Shown here: positions 33,971 through 46,000 of the stretch, piece after piece
Numbering within the stretch: position 1 is the first letter of the stretch
How the letters are laid out: every line of letters starts with the position of its first letter
Assembly: GCA_023374045.1 (NCBI GenBank)
Contig: CM041777.1
Coordinates: 105,974,046-106,038,045 of the forward strand
Length of the DNA: 64,000 nucleotides
From: Limonium bicolor
Lineage: Eukaryota; Streptophyta; Magnoliopsida; Caryophyllales; Plumbaginaceae
Direction: 5' to 3'
Translations under genes and position numbers: made by a program
The notes under the pieces: model-generated
Told to the model about the DNA's origin: nothing
Database searches by the model: none
What the model saw: the letters and a program-made list of their open reading frames with translations, nothing else

Positions 33971-34150
33971 AGTTAATAATATACAGTAGTTTAGTGATAA
34001 TTTCGGCAGCATTACCCTACAGTTCTCCTAGTGTAGTGATATATATATATATATATATGAATTGTTTCAATTCACACATATATATATATATATATGTACA
34101 CTACGGTAATGCTGCTGAAATTATCACTGAACTACTGTATATTATTAACT
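33971..34150. repeat. 180-base foldback (MITE-like)
   Basis: The terminal 19 bases AGTTAATAATATACAGTAG are perfectly inverted at 34132-34150. Pairing continues inward for about 50 bases with few mismatches (GTGATAATTT..GCAGCATTACC). The centre is two TA runs around AATTGTTTCAATT. No clear target duplication was seen at the edges, so class is unassigned. Confidence 0.88.
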
Positions 34151-34509
34151 CATTCACAACCTAGATGGTGAGATCAAAGGTCATTGGACAGTCCAAACAG
34201 GGACTATCTAAGACATACCTCTATCAGGAAAATCTCAGACAGGTAATTCTATGTTTGAATTGATTTTCCATTGTTTTAATAGAAAAACAAAATAAAATTG
34301 AAACGTTTTAAATACCAACCTGATGAGTACTGGATGGTCAGCTAGCGCGAACAGCACAGAAGAAAGAAGAAGGCAAATGCTCTTGCGCGTAGTATATAAC
34401 ACCTCGTCTTAATTCGATTGTCTTCTACCTCAGAGCAACCTGCAAGAGATGAAAAAATGAAACTATAAGTAATTATGAAGAAAGTTAAATTCGATGGAAT
34501 TAGTATCAG

Positions 34510-35515
34510 CTTAAATTCTGGAAAAAATTTGGCATGACCTTTACGTATTTTTAGACACTCCACATTTTTTTAAGGCAGAAACAACACCCCATTTCAATAT
34601 GAATTATCAGCAAACCATATGAATTATTATCAGACAGACAAGTATACATATAGTAATGTATATAGAAATATATATATATATATAATAATGAAACAAACCA
34701 CCCACCCCATTTCAATATTAATATATGTATGTACATGTACTATAAGTATTTGTTTCTAAAATCATAATCAGAAATGCAAGTGTTTTACCGTGGGTTCTGA
34801 TCAGGCAAACCGGTGGCAGGGTTGACAGCAGCAGAAAGTGCGACAAGTAGACAATCTGACCGTGTGTAGTGACACCTATTCAATGAAATTAGAATAAAAG
34901 GTTTTAATTTGAAAAAAATATGAATAATTGAACAAATAAACAAACGAAGATATTTTGAATAAACCATGTTATTGAAACATTTTTAAAAACTAACCTAATG
35001 AGTACGGATGATCAAGTCACAAATGGGAAGGAAGAGGGATTGTTCAACCGTAGAAACACCTATTCAATAAAATTAAAATAAGGTTAAATTATGGAAAAAA
35101 TTTGGCATGATCTTTACGTATTTTAGATACTCCACATTTTTTTAAGGCAGAAACACATAGTGCAGCAACATTAATCTCACTTTTCACCACATTATGCAAA
35201 TATATATCTAATGATTGCAGAATACAAAGAGAATTTAGTATAAAGTTTTTATTTGTGACAATATTATATATATGTACATACATATAAGTATTTCTTTCTA
35301 AAATCATAATCAGAAATGCAAGTGTTTTACCGTGGGGTTCTGATTAGGCAAAACGGTGGGTGACAGAGGTTGACGGGGCAGCAACAATTAGTGCGACAAA
35401 TGGACAATCCAACGTGGGTAGTAACACCTATTCAATGAAATTAGAATAAAGTTTTAATTTAAAAAAACATGACTAATTGAACAAATAAACAAATGAATAT
35501 ATTTTGACAAACCAA
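34510..35515. repeat. Direct segmental duplication inside the CACTA leader
   Basis: The segment 34510-34970 recurs at 35085-35515 with point differences and indels. Markers are GGAAAAAATTTGGCATGA, ACTCCACATTTTTTTAAGG, CAGAAATGCAAGTGTTTTAC and ACACCTATTCAATGAAATTA. A TA-rich spacer differs in length between copies. Confidence 0.85.
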
Positions 35516-35770
35516 ATTGTTAAAATATTTACAATATAGCTCCTTATGAGTTATTAACATTTATTTTTTTATAATCAACCACAAACAAAAACAGAAACAG
35601 ACAGCTTGTGTTATCCTACAACACTTGCTCATTCCATATAACGGAGACAACATAGCAATACCAAATTAAGTCAGGCTGAACAAATACCAAATCAGAAAAA
35701 ACAATTAAATAATGTTGCTCCCCTTCACTCTCTGTATTAACATACACAATTGTGTTACTAAAATCATAAT

Positions 35771-35806
<36 letters not shown>

Positions 35807-35867
35807 CATCCAAACTGAACAATAGCAAACTATTAAATTGATCAAGCACCATCGAAACCAAAACACA

Positions 35868-36280
35868 ACAAAACCACCACCACCACCATCGAACAATATC
35901 CAAACTGAACAATATCAACAAAAAAACCACCACCATCGAAACCACCACCCACCACCATTGGTTCCAACACCAAACAGAACCATCAAAACCACCACCACCA
36001 CCATCGGTTCCAATTAACACCAAACACCACCCACCACCACCATCGGTTCCAATTAACACCAAACACCACCACCACCATCGGTTAAAAAACCAAACAGAAC
36101 CATCGAAATTCGAAACCACCACCACCACCTTCGGTTCCAACACCAAACACCACCCACCACCATCGGTTCCAACACCAAACACAACCACCATCGAAAACCA
36201 CCACACACCATCGATTTCAACACCAAACACCACCATCGACAACAACCAAAACCACCACCATCGAAACTAAACAGACGCTA
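35868..36280. repeat. CACCAC-rich minisatellite
   Basis: Irregular repeats of (CAC)n joined by ATCGGTTCCAA and ACACCAAAC, unit about 30-45 bases. The minus-strand reading frame across it (Val/Gly/Trp-rich) is a by-product of the repeat. Confidence 0.8.
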
Positions 36281-36344
36281 GCTCAACACCACCACCTAGC
36301 TCCTTCATCGATTAGCAGAGAAAATGAAGAAAAAAATACATACC

Positions 36345-36600
36345 GACGGGGGAGCGGCGGTCTTCACAGGGGGCGAGCTGGCGCGGCGGGAGCGAGCTGG
36401 CGCGGCGGTCTTCACAGGGCGGCCTCAAGTCGGGAGCTTAGGGGAAGACTCGCACAGGGCGGCTGAGTAGTCGACGGGCTAGCAGCTGGTGACGGCGGTG
36501 ACCGGAACAGGGAAATCGAGAGAGGAAGATGAAGACGGAACAGGGAAATCGATCGAGAGAGGAGAAGAAAGAAGAATGGGGCGTCGGGGGTAAGTAAAAA
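36345..36600 (-). other. Likely untranslated first exon of the CACTA genes
   Basis: GC-rich island in AT-rich surroundings. On the minus strand it runs through CT-rich tracts and a direct repeat CCGCCGCGCCAGCTCGC to CCCCGTCG followed by GTATGT, a good 5' splice site at 36344-36339. The position next to the right subterminal repeats fits a leader exon for transcripts entering the transposase genes. Confidence 0.55.
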
Positions 36601-36604
36601 AACT

Positions 36605-36960
36605 TTTAAACGACGGTTAGTTTACAAAACCGTCGTTTAAAGGCTATGGGACGGAATCAATAAACGACGGTTTTAAAAAAACCGTGGTTTTAAATTGTTG
36701 GCGCAACATTTAAAACAACGGTTGATAAAAAACCGTGGTTTATAATACCTTTATACAACGGTTCCAATACAACCGTGGTTTTTTCTTCTAAGCGGTGTAG
36801 TTATAAACGACGGTTATTTATAAAACCGTCATTTATCTGATGAAGCATGCAACATAAACGACGGTTTCCCCAAGAACCGTGGTTTATAATGTTTTAAACG
36901 ACGGTTATTTGTTTAACCGTGGTTTAAAGTGCGTCATTTAAAATCATTTTTCTACTAGTG
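36605..36960. repeat. CACTA subterminal repeats, right end
   Basis: About fourteen copies of ACGACGGTT / ACCGTGGTT and variants in alternating orientation, up to the terminal CTACTAGTG. They mirror the left end. Confidence 0.88.
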
Positions 36961-36963
36961 AAG

Positions 36964-38676
36964 GTTCAACTAGGCATGGCATCTACATGTTTCCATCAAC
37001 AAACCACAATAGTCAGTCCAGATCAGAAGTTAAAGTTAATAGATTAGCACGTTAATATCAGTGTTAAAGCATCCCCAACATTTTAGCATTGGAGATTGGG
37101 GCATCCTTTCAACTATACCACCAAGTGGACTATCAGTCATTTTCAGCTTCCAGTTAATAACACAATTCCTATTCAATTTTCTTCTGCTTGTTGCATGGGA
37201 AAACCCCACTTTCTCTCATATCCTAATTCTCCTAGTTCTTCTAAACTACCCTTTGTTTGATGGCTCATCATGCTGGCTACTTACTTGCCCTCATTCTCAT
37301 CCTCACAACGGGTCTGTTGAAAGCAGGATCAAAGATGTGGTTGAAAAGGAATTTGTTTGATGGCTCAAACTTCTATGCCTCTATCTTACTATTCTTGGGC
37401 CTTGAAGGCCACTACCTACCTCATGAAACAAACTCCCCTTGCTGTTTTGAGCCAGAAAACCTCATACCAGGTTCTTCTTAACACTCCTCCATATTTTCTC
37501 TCTCTCAAGGTCTTTGGTTGTGCTTGCTTTCCAAATTTATGGCCTTATAACTCACACAAATTAGCTTACCTTTCTAACCGTTGCATTTTTCTTGGTTATT
37601 GACCTCATCATGATGGCTACTTATGCTACAATCCCACTCTGAATAAAATGTATACATCTAGGGATGTTATTTTCAATGAAACCTTTTCCCCTTTTTGCTC
37701 ACATTAGACGCACATCTTCCTCCCCTAGCCAAACTTAAATCTACACTTTTCTAATCCCTCATACACATTCACCAGCTACACCTACCAATCTAACTTCTTC
37801 TTCTCTCATTATAGCTCTTCCCCATCTTCACATGCCCTCCTACCTTCTGTTTTAGTACATGATATTTCTTCCAATGATCATACCAACTTATCTTTCTCTC
37901 CCTCTCAGATCCTCTCCATCTACCCCTCAAACACACCTCATCCCTTCCCCACCAGCAACTCCTCCAAATTCTACCTCTTCAATACAAGAAACAACCACTT
38001 CCTCGCTCCATAACTAGAACAAGCCTCTTCTCCACTAGCTCCTCACCCTATTCCAAGACCAATTCTATCAAACCCAAGAACAGAACAAATGGTACAATAT
38101 TCTACACTCTCCACAACACATCCCTCACTATTGTTCCAGAAACACCACCTTTGAAAGAAGCCTTATCTCACCCTGAATGGATCGCTGCAATGCAGCATGA
38201 ATTTAATGCCTTACAACAAACTCATACCTGGTCACTTGTACCAAATAACCCTACCATTAAACCTCTAGGTGTAAAATGGGTGTTTAGAACAAAAAACATT
38301 CGGATGGCACTATAGCCTAATGTAAAGCTAGGCTGGTTGCTCAGGGGTTTCACCAAACTCATGGTTTGATTAAACTGATACATTCAATCCCGTTGTAAAA
38401 CAGTCTACTATCAAGTTGGTTCTCTCAATCGCTGTCACATATCATTGGCATATTAATCACATGGATGTCCAAAACGTCTTCATTCATGGTGATTTGGATG
38501 AAACAGTCCACACAGTTCAACCACGGGATTTGTTGACCCAAGATACCCTAATCATGTTTGTCTCCTTAACGATCATTCTATGGGCTGAAGCAATCTCCTC
38601 GCTCCTGGTATGCTAAACTAAGTTCTTTTCTAATATGGGTTTCACTATCTCTCAGGCTGATCACTTCCTATTGTTG
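36964..38676 (+). pseudogene. Copia integrase and RT N-terminal fragment
   Basis: Plus-strand frames resume the copia pol: a degraded GAG-pre-integrase / integrase start (HWRLGHP near 37085), integrase C-terminal blocks (LKATTYLMKQTP, VFGCACFPNLWPYNSHK, CIFLGY near 37590, RDVIFNETFSPF), a Ser/Pro-rich spacer, then the RVT_2 start (EALSHPEWIAAMQHEFNAL near 38157, LGVKWVFRTK near 38268, MDVQNVFIHGDLDE near 38460). Stops and shifts are common. It breaks at the LARD insertion point (TSD ACATC at 38677-38681 and 60404-60408). Confidence 0.88.
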
Positions 38677-38681
38677 ACATC

Positions 38682-41600
38682 TGTAACACCCCTACCATTA
38701 ATCCAATGCTTACCGACCAATCTCCTTACACGTCGGATACACGCAACGGATACATACTTACATACAGTGGGTGATACAATGCCGTTAGTCACCCACGTGA
38801 CTAACAAGGCTGCTACTTCTACATACAGCATCGGTCTAATGGACCGGAATCCCGAGTATTACACATCTATAATACATACTCCATTCATCAATCGAATACA
38901 ACAATGCTCCATTCAATACTTACTCCTCCATAATTCATACAATACAATATACTTAACCGAGTCTACTAGGATCCTTATACAATTATAACATCTCTTCCAA
39001 GTTCATACATACTCACTAAGAGTCTACATCTACCCATTCCTCACAACTACTTACTTTCCCAGTACAAGGGTGTGCCGCCGGTCTCTTACCTTGACCACAT
39101 CCGCTTCGGGTACCTGCACACTAAAAACGTTCCCCCTAGGGGGTCAGCTTTCGCTGCGCGTGATAACCGCATACCCCGCGTACTAGTGAGGGTACGCCGA
39201 CCACTTGGTCGAATGCATGCAGTTCATTTTCATTCAAACATACATGCATACATGCTCTTATACATAGTACAATAATACTTACGCAAGCACACATACATAC
39301 ACTTCGTTACATACAAGGAATGCAATACAACCATCCAATACATACTTACCTTCTTCCGAATGCACATACTCATTACATACACAGTATACAATACTTGTTA
39401 GCTTCATTGGTCCACCCGGGTTAATCGGGTGGAGATTACTCTTTTACTCGTTACTTCATACATACGCATACATACTCATACTCATACTCATACATACTTG
39501 CTGATCCATAATTACTTACATACTTACTCTTACTCATGTTAAGCCGGTATGGCCTCTGGGCAGGGACTACACCGTCCCACCACCAGGCTTTACTTGGTTC
39601 ACCAATCCAGGATGCTACCCACTTAAGGGATTTGGGCCGTGGACTAGCTTACGAACCAGGAATCGGATCCAACCTCTTGTGTCTCCTCATCCTCACGCGT
39701 GGCGAAGCTATATCGGACTTCTACTCATTCCAATTTACTCACTTAAGTTAGGAGTTAGGTAGTTAGGAACTAGTAGAAGTCATTCATTCAAGCCACAATA
39801 ATACAATACAAGGCTCATATACACATCCATACAAAATACATTACAATATACAAGTACACTACAAGGTACAATTACACTCATCATCATTCATATATTTCAT
39901 GAATTATACAAACTATTGTTCAAGACAAATATCAAGAACAATGTAAACAAGCACAAGTAAGTGCAATATAGTCCAATTCATGCGTTTATCTTATTAGGTG
40001 GTCAAATAAGCACACAAATCGGGGTAACCAGATTAGGATACAGGGCATGAAGAAATCATACCTTTCACCATTGTACTTGTATCTCAACGTTCCTCCGGTG
40101 TTCACAATTCAGATCCTATTATATATACATACAGTTGAATGATTAATCTATCTATCATTAACTTAATTCGGGTACCCTTACGCTTCCTAACTCATACTTA
40201 CTAAGTCATCACATTCTTATACTTACATTTTATTTACTTACTTTTCATTGCTTAACAATGGTATACTTACATATGTATGCACGTATGTATAGGTGGGTAT
40301 ACATATACATACATACACATACTAACCATAGTCTTATAGTTTTTTTTTTGTAAGTTTTGACCCGACCGAACTTGCGACCGACCTTGCAAGTTCGGTCCAA
40401 GTCAGTAGGCTACATCGGGTGAAAATTCCAGGGCCGACCGACCTTGCAAGTCCGGTCCCAAGGTCGGTCCATTCCAGTGAGTTACTTAACGGAAAATTTT
40501 AGCCCGACCGACCTTGCAAGTCCGGTCGCAAGGTCGGTCCATTCCAGTAGCTTACAAGACGGAAATTTTTTCTGGCCGACCGAACTTGCAAGTCCGGTCG
40601 CAAGTTCGGTCAATTCCAGAAGGTTACTAACGGGAGAATTTTCTGGTCCGACCGAACTTGCAAGTCCGGTCGCAAGTTCGGTCCATTCCAGAAGCATTCC
40701 CGTCTTTGTAAATCTGGGCTCGACCGAACTTGCAAGTCCGGTCGCAAGTTCGGTCCGGCCCAGTATTTGCATTTTATTTCTGTTTTCAGTTCTATACTTC
40801 ACCCATTGTTTCTCCAATCTTCTTACATGTAATCCCACATGTTTAAACACTACCTAGGCCCTTCAAATTGCCTTAGTTCGTCCACCAAATTCTTTACTAA
40901 ATCCATCAATCAACTTACACAATTTCATCACTTCCCTTCCACACTTACAACAGTTTTGCATCCTTCAATGCTACAGATTTTTGTTCCAACTTCCAACATC
41001 CAATACTTCCTCTACCAATGTCACTCCTAGCATCCCAAACACCTCCTCTCACCAAGCCAATTCATTTCCAAGCAATTGTACCATCTATACCCAAGTCCAA
41101 CATTCATTTTACCAAATCGTGCACACTATTTCTTCTTAGTTCCACAATGCAATCTAATACCTCTTTGCTACAGATTTTGACACTTACTCTCCCCTTCTCT
41201 AACCACCTCTTCTAATGTCATCTCTAGAGTTCCGAGTACATCACAATACATTATCTATCTCTCCCAATCTACTCCTTTATCTTTCTCTATCAAATATGTT
41301 ACAACAACTATTAGCCACCTAGTTTCTAGTTCACTAAGTGTTATAATCCTAGGCAAATTTTGCCATCGTCTCCCCTATATTTTATACACTCTCACCACAA
41401 TGTTTCCTCACACATTAACATCATCTCACCTGTTTATACACAACATCAATATACAAGCTCCCATACACAATTACCAATACTAAAACACTACCAAAACTCC
41501 TGCACTTAACATTTCATTCCCAATCTGTTTTGTAACAGTTTTTTTTTTACAATGTCTTATAAGGGTTTAAAACTTGTTCCTTCCTACACATCACACTACT

Positions 41601-43009
41601 ACCACACTACCATTTTACAATGTAAATTTTTTACTCCATTAAAATCTGTTACGCATACAAATACAAGACTACACATGGGTGAGCTTAATTACCTGTTTTC
41701 TTCTTCTAGTTCTCTTTCTCCTTCTTGCTTCTTCCTTCTCTCTTTCCTTCCTCTTCCTCTTCCCACCGGTTCAGCAACCAAAATTCTAACACTACAGCCC
41801 ACATATATATACACACTTCAATACTAAAAACTAACCCTAACATTATTCAAGTTTTAATGTAAGGTTTAGGGTTTAGTTTAGAATTTCCTTACCTTCCAAG
41901 GGTGTAAACAAAGCTTGGAGTGGCTCAAGAACAAGATTCCAACTCCACCAATGAGGCCAAAATCGGCTAGAACACAAGGAGTAACAAGGAGCTTAGTTTC
42001 TAAATTTCGTTTTGCCCACAAGGGCTAGAAAAAGATGGAGTTTCATGAAGATTTTTACCTCAAAATGACAAGGAGAAGGAGGTGGTTCTAATGGTAGTCT
42101 TGAAGCTCCAAATGGGGTATACCCATGAAAATGAAAATGCTCTTTTCCGGATTTTGAAAAGAGGGAAGTGTTGCTCTTGAGGAGAGGAAGACAATGGTGT
42201 AATTTTTATAATTTTTGGAAGAGGTTTGAGTGGGTTACAAGAGGAGAGAAGTGAGTATATTGTGTTGGTTTCTCAAGCTCCCATGGCTGCGCAGGAAGAA
42301 GGAAAAGAATTAGAGAGTGAGGGGGTGAGGGCTGCTGTTACGTGAGGAAGAATGAGAATAGGAGAGAGAGAGTGAGAGTGGGGTAGTATAGGTTTACTTT
42401 TTGATTTGTAAATGTTTTTGTCTTTTGTGAGTAAAAGAGAAATAAAGAGAGGGTGTGAGGGGGTATGAAATCGGACACACCCAGCCCCATGTGGGTTTTG
42501 AAATTCTTTTTACATTATTGGACACATAAGTTTTGGTTATTTATGTTTCTACCCCACATCTTCCCATTTTTGACAGTTTTTACTAATTTCTCGTTTTCTT
42601 GATTTTATTGGTTCTTAAGCTTCACTAATATTTATTAATGATTATTTAGTTGACCAAAATTGTTACGAGTCTATTTGACCCGCTTAAAGTCACGTTTTCG
42701 CTTACCTCGAAAAACGCGCTTTAAGGTTCGTTAGTGACTTTAATCCGTTTTAAGGATCCGTTTTCTTCGGGAGTCGTTCCCATATATTATTTAGGTCTCA
42801 TTAAACCTTTGGGATCCATATAATACTCTAACCGAGGTCTCATACCTCCTACGGTTATTTAACGCTTATTTAGCGTTTCCCGCTTTTAAGCGTTTCTTTA
42901 TTTCTTTTGGATTTATTTATCCTTACCAATGTTAATTAGGTACCCTTTAGGCCCTCAAATACGTATTAGATTAATTTTAATTCCTTATATTTAAGTTCAG
43001 GGTATTTCA
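38682..43009 (-). repeat. 3' LTR of the LARD (family B, 4.3 kb)
   Basis: Matches 56101-60403 almost throughout, with scattered indels. Landmarks on the plus strand: TAC-type simple repeats near 39455-39510, a block shared with family A (39530-39715), the hairpin array (40361-40755), and the TGAAATACCC start at 43009 on the minus strand. It contains no supported gene. Confidence 0.94.
40361..40755. repeat. 72-bp tandem hairpin array, LTR family B, copy 1
   Basis: Six units start at 40364, 40436, 40506, 40578, 40650 and 40722, a period of 70-72. The arms are GACCGAACTTGC / GCAAGTTCGGTC (12 bases, perfect in units 4-6) with loop AAGTCCGGTC. Units 2 and 3 instead have GACCGACCTTG / CAAGGTCGGTC: both arms changed together and pairing is kept. 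The spacers contain CATTCCAG and a run of GGGTGAAAA/GGGAGAATTT type. Confidence 0.92.
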
Positions 43010-43023
43010 ATCTACCCCCCTTA
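43010..43023 (-). promoter_or_regulatory. Polypurine tract of the LARD
   Basis: On the minus strand TAAGGGGGGTAGAT lies directly before the LTR start, the same tract as at 5819-5831. Confidence 0.9.
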
Positions 43024-46000
43024 GGAACTTTGTCCTCAAAGTTGTTCGAGGTTATAGGTTTACAATGCTTACTCGTTCTTACGTGTCCAATACCAAAGCC
43101 ATACGTTCTTCCTCCTTACTAATCCCAAATCAGTTACTCAAGGCTTCTCCTTTCCATACCATACCAATGTACAATAACTACTCCGATCCGCACTACTACC
43201 GACCATCCGGTTCCTCATTACCAAATTTATACATACATACAATGCAAAGCTATCCCCAAAGCGATGCAATACACATACAATCCCGCAGACACTCAGGTCA
43301 TCTAGACACAGGACTCCTCTATGTCCCGCTGCCCTTGGAATAATACAACGTAATATACTACTATCTTCTCCCGTACCAGCTTCCAACAAATACTTTAGTC
43401 TCTAGTCTAAGGAAAATCCTTCCCACGGCTACATAGAAATCCTTCTAAAACATAAAACTCCAGATTCCAATTTATGTTCATTACTTCTATCCTATGTGTG
43501 ATTCTTGTGACCACTTGAGGGGAGCTTCAAGAATCATTCGACCCTGATGTGATCAGCATCAGTGTTGAACTATCTTTCCACCCCAATTTGTGTTCGGTTT
43601 CCCTTGATCTGATCAGGATCAAGTTCGACTTCCCACATCAGATTCAATCAAACAAATAATTTAATTGTTTTCATTTTCTATCTTTTTACTCTTTCTAGTC
43701 GTAATTACGAATTCATACATCTCCAAAGGATGGAATCAGTCCATCAATCATCCTCACTCTACTTCCCAAATGCTTTACTCCATGGTTCAATCCAATGCTC
43801 ATTTCATCAACCTTCACTACTTCCATCCATTACTCACCATCATCTCCTATATTCTAACTAAGGAATACTACATTTATAACATTTAGTTGACTTCAATTGT
43901 TTCAAATATTTTACTTACGATTCCACTACTCATAAACTTCATTCATCTACTATCCTCATTCATTTCGTACTACTTCTTCAAAGGTTACAATACTTGTGGA
44001 GCTCCGTCCACTACTAATTACTTTTCTTTTACTAATACTCTTACATTGGTGTTACAAGATGGGTATACTCCTCCTATGGTATTTGCATGTCTAATGCCTA
44101 ATTACCATAATTACAGTGTGAATGAGTACTTATGTTTATTTAACATAGTATCAATCATCAATTTGGTTCTCATTTGTGCTATGCACATTATGGTTTATGT
44201 GTTTTATTCACAAAACTTACATTAAGCGGTTTCGCTCTACCCCCCTTAAAAGGGATTACGCCCACGTAATCTACCATATGTTATTATTATTTAACATTGG
44301 TTTAATCAGTTTGGGCAAACTGAAGCGTTTAGCTTCACTACGGTATACTATATACTATGCTCTGGTCAAAGGGTCTTAACCGTACCAATGGTTTAGTCTT
44401 TGCACCAAGAGTTCCTATATGAGTTTACTTAACTCATACTTAATTCGGTTCTAGCCTGACCGGCTTCAAGGCATTAATAGCCATTCTATTTATACTTACT
44501 AGGTATATTTTCTCCTAGTTAGGGCCCCCTAGCTTCTGCTGCACGACCCTGATAGCTTGGGTTACTTACCCTTCGTGTTATCATTAATGTGCTATACATC
44601 ACCTTTTTATCCGTCTATTATGGGAATAAGGTTTACTAGACAAATGCGGTATTCTTTTACCGTGATTGAACTCAATGAGTTTAAGATTTATAACCAGCTC
44701 TTTGGTAATCTACTGCACATGCTATTCGTGCTTCCACGATTATTCGTTAAGTTCCTCCGACTTATTGTCAGGCGAGGTTAAGCCACTATTTAGTTATAGC
44801 GCTTCCTCTGTTGTCAATAGCTCCTGGATTACACCAGTTCTTCTGGTTCAGTACAAGTGTTCTTTACTTGTATGACCTTGCACTGATATGCGTCGGTCCT
44901 AGTGACTTTCTTAAGTCTCCTTTCACTCTTTTATTCCACTGGGATTCACATCTTATGATTGTTAGTGTGTTTTACACTCTTCGTGCTTGTTGGTGAAAAG
45001 AAGGGTTTACTACAGTTTACATTCTCTATATCCTTAGCCATCCCATTAGATCATTAGTTGCGCAGGTGCAATACCAAAACACTCAGTCATACAGAGTGCA
45101 GAGGCGTAAACGCTTGACAGTAAGTCACTTATGTGATAGGAAAGAATATTTCTGTGTGTCATCTGATACTTATACTCCGTGTCATTGCTTAACTACTTCT
45201 TCATAGCGGTCGCTTGTTGCGCACCGTATTCTTACTCATTGTACAACATCGTTTTACTGTTTCTGTTACTGTGATAGTTTCTCTTTACTCCTTGCCATTG
45301 TCATTGGCACCATTCCCTTATGGTATGTATACCCTGGGGTTTCCAATGTTCGTGTGTATGATGGTTGTCGTAGCATACCACAATATTAATATCTTCCCAA
45401 TGTGGAGATGTTCTTCCATTTTAGGTTTCATGTGTAGGTTAGCTTACCTCACATTCCATCATCATTTATGATACGGTTTACCAAGTATCTTGGTTGACCA
45501 AGGGTGAGATAACTCATCGGGTTATAAGCTCTCTTGAGCGTTAGTCATTCGTGATGTTCAACGTGTGTTCACATTAATTGCTTTGGTAATTATTGCCTTT
45601 CAGTGCTGAGCATTGGTTTAGGCTCTGGCTGTGTAGTTTTGCTTGTATGTATATTACCAGGACATCCCACGAAACTTCAAGGGTTTTCTGGTCCCGTTCT
45701 CCAATTGGAGAGTACTCTGTCATTGGTAAATGAAATTTCTTGTTGAGAGGCTTGTTTCCACTCATAGGTCTTATGACAAGTTTGCTATGTTAGTGTTTAC
45801 ACAATGGTTCACCACATGCTTGGGTGCATACGGAGTATGCTTATTCCATCGCCCCTTGGCAATGTCTATATGCGTAGGCTTTTCTGTTATAATAGATGGA
45901 AGCCTTTCTCAGGGTCCACATCTTCACCACATTGGTGGTCTTAGGCTAACGAGGGGTACCTTCCCTTGGGTTTCTCGTAGCGTCCAAGTGTGGACTAGGC

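Larger units (their letters stand above)
33870..36344 (-). other. CACTA 5' intron / leader region
   Basis: No coding domain. This 2.5-kb AT-rich stretch separates the likely untranslated first exon (36345-36600) from the first coding exon at 33869. It holds a 180-base foldback (33971-34150), a direct duplication (34510-34970 and 35085-35515), a TA microsatellite (35776-35803) and a CACCAC-rich minisatellite (35868-36280). Confidence 0.6.
26446..36960 (-). mobile_element. CACTA (En/Spm) DNA transposon, 10.5 kb, TSD AAG
   Basis: The left end reads CACTAGTGCAGAAAA and the right end, on the minus strand, CACTAGTAGAAAAATG, forming short imperfect terminal inverted repeats. AAG, the expected 3-base duplication, flanks both. 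Both ends hold dense subterminal copies of ACCACGGTT / ACGACGGTT. Two genes are read leftward: a TNP2 transposase complex (30613-33869) and a Transposase_24 - DUF8039 - Ulp1 gene (27320-30495). Both are frameshifted, so the copy is probably non-autonomous. It sits inside the copia pre-integrase region. Confidence 0.96.

Noticed and set aside
33971..34150. microRNA precursor
   Set aside because: The long AT-rich stem with TA runs has no evident miRNA/miRNA* duplex of normal composition; MITE-like foldback is simpler. Small-RNA data would be needed to say more.
35616..36245. 209-codon minus-strand frame rich in Val, Gly and Trp
   Set aside because: It is the translation of the CACCAC minisatellite.
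40361..40755. CRISPR-like array (regular 72-bp repeats with palindromic units)
   Set aside because: Spacers are homologous to each other, the host is a plant genome, and the array lies inside an LTR present in two copies.
40444..40857. Open reading frames across the hairpin array (both strands), also 17611-18102 and 7623-8036
   Set aside because: They are repeat-driven frames; sequence similarity between units is structural, both strands are open, and no domain is recognisable.
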